Assembly: GCA_002749535.1 (NCBI GenBank)
Contig: MZZL01000076.1
Span: 145,774 to 209,773 of the forward strand
DNA from: Apophysomyces variabilis
Taxonomy: Eukaryota; Mucoromycota; Mucoromycetes; Mucorales; Mucoraceae
Length of the DNA stretch: 64,000 bases
Direction: 5' to 3'
This document shows positions 57,941-64,000 of this stretch, in pieces. The first letter of the stretch is position 1. Each line of letters opens with the position of its first letter. The notes below the pieces were generated by a model. The model was given only the letters and a program-made list of their open reading frames with translations, was not told where the DNA came from and ran no database searches. A program made the translations under genes and the position numbers.

Positions 57941-58423
57941 CAAGCCTTCTTATCACATTTTAAGAGGATACTCACTAGTAGTTGTTGGCAAATTCTTTAT
58001 AACTTTTGTCTCCAAATCTTCAAACAATTTTAGATGAAATCTTCAAAAAGTTTTTGAATAAACCAGGAAACTTAAACTAAAAATTCCAGCTGTCAGTAAC
58101 AGTGCGTAAAAGCTGTTCACTGAGGCAATGAGACTACATAGCTGTGTAACAGTCAGTTATTTCTTAGCTGTTTGGCGCTTTGCGCTCCTGGGGGCAAACC
58201 CCCAGGTATAGTAATAGTGGAATTGGATGTATATTGATGTGCTGCATAGTGTAATTGGGAATAACTGGGAATAATAGTTGTACAAGAAAGTTATTTTTAT
58301 GACAATGCAGACAGCCATTCATAAAATGTCTTATTTTCTAAAGTGTAAAAATGGTCGACATTACCATTTATAATAAGATGCCTATGTAATTAAAGTCATG
58401 AATAAGTAGGTTTGTGAAGACAA
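57941..58423. other. Spacer after the second Fanzor relic, with a strong hairpin
   Basis: About 480 bp. It contains a GGCGCTTTGCGCTCCTGG stretch and a perfect 8-bp-stem hairpin at 58187-58206. It then runs into the 3' end of the coiled-coil gene. Confidence 0.5.
58187..58206. repeat. Perfect GC-rich hairpin, 8-bp stem, CAAA loop
   Basis: Arms CCTGGGGG and CCCCCAGG around CAAA, about 250 bp downstream of the second Fanzor relic in otherwise AT-rich DNA. It resembles the GC-rich hairpin near Helitron 3' ends or a transposon-end structure; the function is unproven. Confidence 0.6.
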
Positions 58424-60344
58424 TTAAAAAAAGTACCATTCTTTTACTGCCTCTCTAACCCGAGTTGCTTCCTGGTCACTACGCTGGATTGAAGCCAACG
58501 TCGCTTTGAGAAGGTCTTGTTCTCGTGCTGTATAATAACTGGACCGCTTTTGAACTATATCTAATACCATAATAAAAGTTGTGAGAAAAACCGAATGCAA
58601 TATATTACCTGTAAGACCGTCGGTAGAATGAATGATAGAATCTATACTGAGATCATCTTGTTCCGCATCTAAATAGGAAGATTTCCTAGCATTAGCTCAA
58701 AGAAAAAGGAAAGGTTACTTTCACCTGATGAATCCAAGGAATTCTGAAAATTTCTCCTTTGCCACTTTAGCCAGTATTCTCCAACCGTATTTGCTGAAGA
58801 TAAGAGGTTAGCACCATTGTAGTCCTAGGTTACTTGCAGCTTTTTGCAATACCTGCCTCGGATTAATATCTCCATAAGTTGCAGAACAATATGTTCGTTT
58901 GCCTATGTTTAGACGAGTTTAGTAGATTACTGCAACCAACGATACCCAATGTACCATGCTGCAAAATGGATTCATGAAATTTTTGATGCGACTGATCACT
59001 GCAGTCATATTTCCGTTTGAATTTGGAGTGGATGGAGACGTAGATATGGTTGTATAGGCAAATGGCTAATAATCGTCATCATGATGAGTGCTGATAATTT
59101 CGCTCGTGAATTTACCTGTTTTAGCAAAATGTTATGAACTTCTTGATATTGCTCATCTAAAACTGTTAAAAGCTCGTTTCGGGAGGGATCAATTGATGCA
59201 CGAGACTACTGCCACACAGAATAGTTTAGCGGTCTGTTACTTAAATATGCTACAGACCTTTTCCGCTTTTTCCAGGATCGCGTTCTTGCAAAGTCGGTTA
59301 TCATTCCTCAGTCGTCTAACTCGCTGTAATTTTGCAGCCTAATGCAGAATTTAAATCAGATGTTGTAGCGTCTCGTTATGAAGGCTTACGTACAATTGCT
59401 TCTGCCTTGGCTCTAGTTTTGGCTTGTAAGTCCTGTAATTCATTGAACTCCTTCCTAGATCTCGCCAGCCGTTCCTTAAAGCGATCTGCACGATTAATGA
59501 CATATTGCAGTTCCGCAGAAGACTGATGTAGATGTGCTCTTGCACGAGCGCCATCGCTATAAACTAGTCAGTTTAGGATCTATAGTATCGCCGCTTACAT
59601 CAAGGCAACACAGATAGCTGGATCAGAATGCAGTCTTTCCACGTTGGCTTTTAGATGCGCTTCTATATCTTGATATTCGACTATCCATTCTCTCTGTAAG
59701 TCCATGTAATTTGATGCATCCACGTCACGATTTGCAAACGTCCTTTGAAATGATCTAGCACTAGACCACCACTTTTCTCCACCAACTACAGCAGGTATAG
59801 TTACAGTATCATGCTGCTGTTGTTGATCTTCTATCTCTTGTTCCATTATGTTGATTAATGCTTCGAAATATTCGCGTGAGGAGGATGAACGCGACAGTAA
59901 ATCACTTATGTTTTCATAAGTATTGTTTGACTCTATATTTCGCGACGAGCTCTCGTGGATATAAGAGGATATGAGATGTTCAAGCTTCTGGCACAGCAGT
60001 TCAGTTGTCATTAATATGCTTTTAGACAAATCCCGCTTCTCTTTCTCCATGTTAACTGAACCCGTCGTATGTGCGTTTGCAAAGCGGTCAATGAAGGCTT
60101 TGTAATTTCTCTGCCGATTAATGAAAGAAAAATAGGTATGCTTAGATGCTCTTAGATGGGCAATGCGTTTCCGTTTCTTTTCGATGTCTTTCTTCACAAT
60201 GTCTGCCTGTAACTCTGTCCTACATTTAGTAAAAAGCTGTAATAAGTTAGTAAGACCCAGGTTACCTAGCTTTTTGATTTCCAAAAGGGCATCTTCATTA
60301 CTCTTCCTCCAAGAATGATAATCGTTGAAGTATATGTTATCCAT
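58424..60344 (-). CDS. Coiled-coil protein of unknown function, nine exons
   Basis: Exons 60344-59599, 59556-59394, 59338-59258, 59205-59116, 59065-58955, 58902-58857, 58793-58725, 58668-58609 and 58560-58424 give 500 residues in continuous phase. Most of the chain is predicted helical by eye: LGLTNLLQLFTKCRTELQ, INIMEQEIEDQQQQ, RADRFKERLARSRKEFNELQ and DEQYQEVHNILLKQ. The C-terminal third is shorter and acidic, then basic, ending REAVKEWYFF. Intron 6 needs a GC donor (CGAG|GCAGGT). The layout suggests a structural or cytoskeletal coiled-coil protein (augmin- or kinetochore-like is one guess), but I do not recognise the family. Confidence 0.6.
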
Positions 60345-61030
60345 TGCAGAGTACCATTAGAATTGTACAACTTTTTTGTCGCGCGTCTCAGTCAACAATG
60401 GCGGCTAATGCGGAGATCAGAATCTGCTGGACATAAGCGTGCTTGTTACTTTGGGTCGAATACTCATACAGTATTTTAAACATTATTTTGCGCCTGTTTC
60501 GAATGATTTTGCGTCTATGCATAGGACAAATACACGTTGGCTGAGGAATATTTTTGCGTCAACTGAATGATCGTGTATGCGTTGGCTGACCGACATGTGA
60601 GTAACACTTTGGTGAATGTACCTCATCCTGGCCTTTCATCTCTTTGGTCTTGCACTATAACTATCGATTCAGGCAAACAGAGACAGTTATCTCATCTTTA
60701 TGAATTAGTATCTTGTAGTGATTGAAAAAAGTTATATGTAGCCAGCATTATGTTGATAATAGACCATTTTCTTCGGGTAATGTTCCCATATATTCGGATA
60801 GCATGTTGTACCTCTTTTCTTTATGTACTATCTCCACTGTACGGACAATCGCACTTCCAATCCATATCGAGTCGAACCGATCTTTTTGTTGTCAATTGTG
60901 TATTGTTGATAAGTGTGATACAGAGCTTTCCATGATGGTGTTGGGTAAGACATCATGACGATGTTTCAGATACGTTCCTTTATAAACGCATGTAAAATTG
61001 TTGTCGCTTTCTTTTTCTTCTTTGGACTTT
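60345..61030. other. Upstream region of the coiled-coil gene
   Basis: About 690 bp with no supported gene; it should contain the minus-strand promoter of the coiled-coil gene near 60350-60450. Confidence 0.5.
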
Positions 61031-61126
61031 TTTACTCTTTTGCCAGGACTCGTCCCTCTGTTGGTAAGTATACGCGCTTTAGAATTCTACTCTTTGACCT
61101 AGACTGACTTTACATTGGACAGTGTT

Positions 61127-61480
61127 CTCGTGGTTGATGCAGTCGAGGTGCCTTAGCCCTCAGGGCCCTCCCGCTCCCACTTCCAATCTCTTGTGGACCT
61201 TCTTTTTTGCTTTTATTTCCTTTTGCTTTTATTTTCTTTTTGCTTTTGAGGACCGGTCCCCTCTCTGTGAGTGTTGATGCTTCCTTCACCTATGCATATG
61301 GACTAGCTCCATTTTTCTTAGGCTCCGTGGTCGATGCAGTCGAGGTGCCTTCGCCTCTATGGCCCTCCCGCTCCCACTTTTTTTCTTTCTTTCTTCTTCC
61401 CTCGCCCCAGGATGAGTATCAGTGCCTCCTCGCGGAGTGCGTACGTCCTAGATTGGGATAAGGTGTCTGTAAGTACCTTA
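61127..61480 (+). repeat. Dispersed rep family: internal duplication and copy B
   Basis: A block reading CGTGGT(T/C)GATGCAGTCGAGGTGCCTT..CCTCCCGCTCCCACTT occurs twice, at about 61128-61190 and 61327-61380, each followed by a pyrimidine-rich tract. The second unit continues into the ATGAGTATCAGTGCCTC..GTCTGTAAGT segment shared with about 14990-15115. The family is unknown. Confidence 0.65.
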
Positions 61481-62844
61481 TCTTTTGTTGAATGAGCAAT
61501 TATATATTGACAACATTTTTCTTTTCCATCTGTAGCTTCTGGTGGCTTTTTTCTTTAGCAAGTTTTTACTTGTTTTTGTAAAAAATCTGGATACCGTTGG
61601 CCATCCTGGACTGGGTGCGCCGCAGTCCCCAATCCATGCGTTAGAATTACCCTTTGGGGTTAAGTACAAGATGTCAAGTTATCCTTCCATTTACTAACCA
61701 TGAATATAATATTATGCTACTCGAATGAATTTTGTATCCTACTGGAAGACCAAGTTGATGTAAGTAAAATATATTGCCGCTTAATTGATTTTACTAAAGA
61801 CGCATGTTTATTTTAATTTTAGCGTAAACTAGACCCTTCCATGAACGCAAAATTCATTTAGAGTAGCGTAAACTAATATTCAATAAACAGTAAAAGGCAG
61901 ATATCCATTAGGCTTTAGTCAGAACGGATCAGATCATGATTTCCTTGTCAAGATCAAACAATCAAAACATAGAAATGCTAAGCTAGTTTAAAAGATCTGA
62001 GGATATATACAGAATTGCCTCACGCATGATATCCTGCCACAATAGGGAAAAAGTTCATATTCTGGCGCCGGTTGAAACTTTATTCACAAATATCCTATTT
62101 TATACACTACATCATCCTTCTATACCCCAAGACCTTTTCATGCGTCCCCCAAAATATCATTTGACCTATTGTATCCTAATACTCATTTAATGACAATCCG
62201 ACTGAAGCACAAAAGCTGTGTGGCCAACCATAAATCTTAATCACTCCCAATGATGATATTATTCAGAATGATCTTGCTTCTTAACAATCAATTTGACAAC
62301 CTCTTTGACCTTCTTGACGTGTTTTAGCAACGCCCTAAAGAATTAGCATCTGCAATGGCAATTTAGGATAGCAATTTTTCAAAAGCCAACTGTATATATT
62401 CAATGTGTTCACGGATAGCAGTATAAAAAACACATCAACTCACTGACAGTGAGCAAGCTCAAGCCGCTTTTCATTTGCCATCCCGACGCCATTGATAAAG
62501 CAATTGGTTTCTCTGATGTGGTTATCGTTGATTTGACATGATAAGACTGATTCTTATAAGATACTGACGGTAAACATAACTGGTGTCAGCAACTTGGGTA
62601 CTATAAAGCTGCGGTCGTTTATATTACATACACGATGACGTCAAACAAAAGGGAAGCTTTCTATCACTAGATCATGGAGAAGTGCAGGGACATGATATGG
62701 CGTTTGAATGATCCAGCTCTGTTCGTCAATGATAACGAATAGGCATTAATCAATGCCTTTGTCAGCGTTTTTTCTCAAAGTTCTCATACACCTTATTGTT
62801 GGCATGCTGTCAAAAACTTTGAAAACCATGCTGTAGGCTTATTT
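61481..62844. other. Unassigned AT-rich region
   Basis: About 1.36 kb without a supported gene. A TGACGTCA palindrome occurs at 62636-62643, with no gene nearby to assign it to. Confidence 0.45.
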
Positions 62845-62960
62845 CACTGCGGTTGAAGGGCAATTCTACCACCTTTACACCATATGGTAGAATCTTTAGT
62901 TCTACCCACTTTCCACCCAGGTAGTAGAATTTCTTATATTACCATATTTTCCTCTCCTCC
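62845..62960. mobile_element. Left end of a second copy of the CACTGC-type TIR element
   Basis: CACTGCGGTTGAAGGGC followed by ATTCTACCAC..TTCTACCCACTTTCC lines up with the left end of the element at 47229 (CACTGCGGTAGAGTAGGC..TTTTACCCAC..TTTTACCCACTTTCC). No matching right end (GCAGTG after a GTGG-type block) was found before the window ends, so the copy is truncated, very diverged or extends beyond. Confidence 0.6.
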
Positions 62961-63690
62961 TCCAAACGCTATTACTGTAGCAGACATCACTGCGCTCAAA
63001 AACGAGTTTTAGTAATTTTCTAGTATCCTAAAATGTCACTAGAATTTTTTGTCTGAGGTTTAATATAGCTGCATTTAAGGAACCTTTTATTAATTAGGGT
63101 AATTAATACTTGATCTACTTTTATTCCTTTAATGCGAGCTTCCTTTTAACAATGAGCTACTATACAAACTACAATATAGCTTGCAAATGTTCTGTTTGCT
63201 CTACTGCAAATGAGCATGGCTTCGTGATGCAGACCATGCAGACTGTAAGACGGCATGAAGAAAATGACCGCTTGTGATCTTTCGAACATGGTAATGGCGA
63301 CACGTTTTAAATTAGCTATACTCATTGTTAAATTGCGATTAGCTGCTTCCTCACAAATGCGAGGCATTCCAGTACTGCCCCAGGAGATTGACATGGAAGT
63401 TGACTGTAAGATATGGTTTCCAAAATAATATTTTATTGACTGTGGATGCCTTAGTTTATTATAATGCAGAGGAAACAATAACTGAATCTGCTAAAAACTA
63501 ACTTCGCACCAAGTTGGGCTATGAAGCTGCGAAGCAGCCTTTGTAATAAAGCTAAGTTATAATTTATGACATTGCTATTGTATTTACCGAAATTTCAGGA
63601 TCCTGAGGCCTAGCTATTCTCCTGCTAACAGCTTAACTACCGGCACTAGTGCTCTGAGAAGCTGAGCTATGATCGCGTTGCATCTCACCA
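62961..63690. other. Unassigned region, possibly interior of the second TIR element
   Basis: About 730 bp, AT-rich, with no supported gene. A GAAGCTGCGAAGCAGCC partial palindrome occurs at about 63522-63538. Confidence 0.4.
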
Positions 63691-63709
63691 AGCAATAAGG
63701 CTTGAATGT

Positions 63710-63925
63710 GGGCCGGGAAAGCCCGAAGCCCGGCCCAGTTCAGCCCGGCCCACCGGGGACTTGGTCCATAGATCGGGCCCAAATTTTATGGCCCAATGGG
63801 AACTGGGCCAATATATAGACCCAGCCCAGATTAACCCGGCCCAGATTGACCCGGCCCAGATTGAGTCCCATTTTCCCATTTTCCCACTTTCCCATGGGCC
63901 TTTGAAGGGCCCATGGGCCCTTTAA
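63710..63925. repeat. Short GGCCC/CCCGG-rich repeat array
   Basis: Repeats of CCCGGCCCA and GGCCCA with TTAACCCGGCCCAGATTGA-like units, followed by TTTTCCCA repeats and a CCCATGGGC palindrome. It stands out by G+C content from flanking AT-rich DNA. It may be a transposon end. Confidence 0.6.
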
Positions 63926-64000
63926 ACACCTTTGGGCTTATCATGCAAGTTATTAACTTTATTACTAAGGAACACGTTCTCTTTTGTGACTGAAAAAAAA

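Noticed and set aside
1..64000. CRISPR arrays, rRNA and tRNA genes
   Set aside because: No regularly spaced repeats and no rRNA-like or convincing tRNA cloverleaf or T-loop sequence found by eye; a covariance-model scan would be needed to exclude a tRNA.

Overview
The window is fungal nuclear DNA, most likely from an early-diverging zygomycete (Mucoromycota, probably Mucorales). Almost every gene is split by short introns (about 45-120 nt) with GT..AG ends. The gene set is fungal: a Sho1 osmosensor, Zn2Cys6 and C2H2 regulators, and a four-CBS protein. It is combined with genes many ascomycete yeasts lack: an EED-like Polycomb protein, an MFSD10-like transporter, NUDT21/CFIm25 and a WBP2-like protein. 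Two decayed Fanzor (eukaryotic TnpB-like) genes and Helitron-type helicase remains also fit this lineage. The species cannot be fixed from the sequence alone.

Layout. 0-31 kb is mostly gene-rich: a partial minus-strand gene at the left edge, ribosomal protein S29, Sho1, an MFS transporter, an intact F-box/LRR gene followed by a broken paralogue, maleylacetoacetate isomerase, a WBP2-like GRAM protein, a C2H2 factor, a CBS-domain protein with an assembly gap inside one intron, a Zn2Cys6 factor, a 44-residue Cys-rich micro-protein, and SRP72. 32-44.5 kb is compact housekeeping DNA: a membrane-anchored SRPBCC protein, a Dpb4/POLE3 histone-fold protein, NUDT21, a 1741-residue GHKL-ATPase/DUF3684-like protein ending in an HELAHN motif, EED and lumazine synthase. 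44.5-58 kb is transposon-rich: a 2.5-copy tandem repeat, a Pif1/Helitron helicase relic, a Fanzor relic (minus strand) split by two later insertions, and a second, divergent Fanzor relic (plus strand). 58.4-60.3 kb holds a nine-exon coiled-coil gene of unknown function. 60.3-64 kb is repeats and unassigned DNA.

How it fits together. The genes are ordinary single transcription units, not operons. The main functional groups are osmosensing (Sho1), translation and secretion (S29, SRP72), RNA 3'-end processing (NUDT21), chromatin and replication (POLE3-like, EED) and metabolism (lumazine synthase, MAAI). An identical 14-bp ATF/CREB-type site lies just upstream of SRP72 and lumazine synthase, and the 8-bp core also precedes S29.

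The strongest novel signals are: (1) a Fanzor gene disrupted by a 1.2-kb TIR element (3-bp duplication) and a 415-bp solo-LTR-like element (5-bp duplication), where conceptual removal of each rejoins the reading frame; (2) an apparent excess of GC-AG introns; (3) the giant GHKL/HELAHN protein; (4) the micro-protein with a CX2CX8HX3C motif. All gene models are hand-spliced from sequence; no search or alignment was run.
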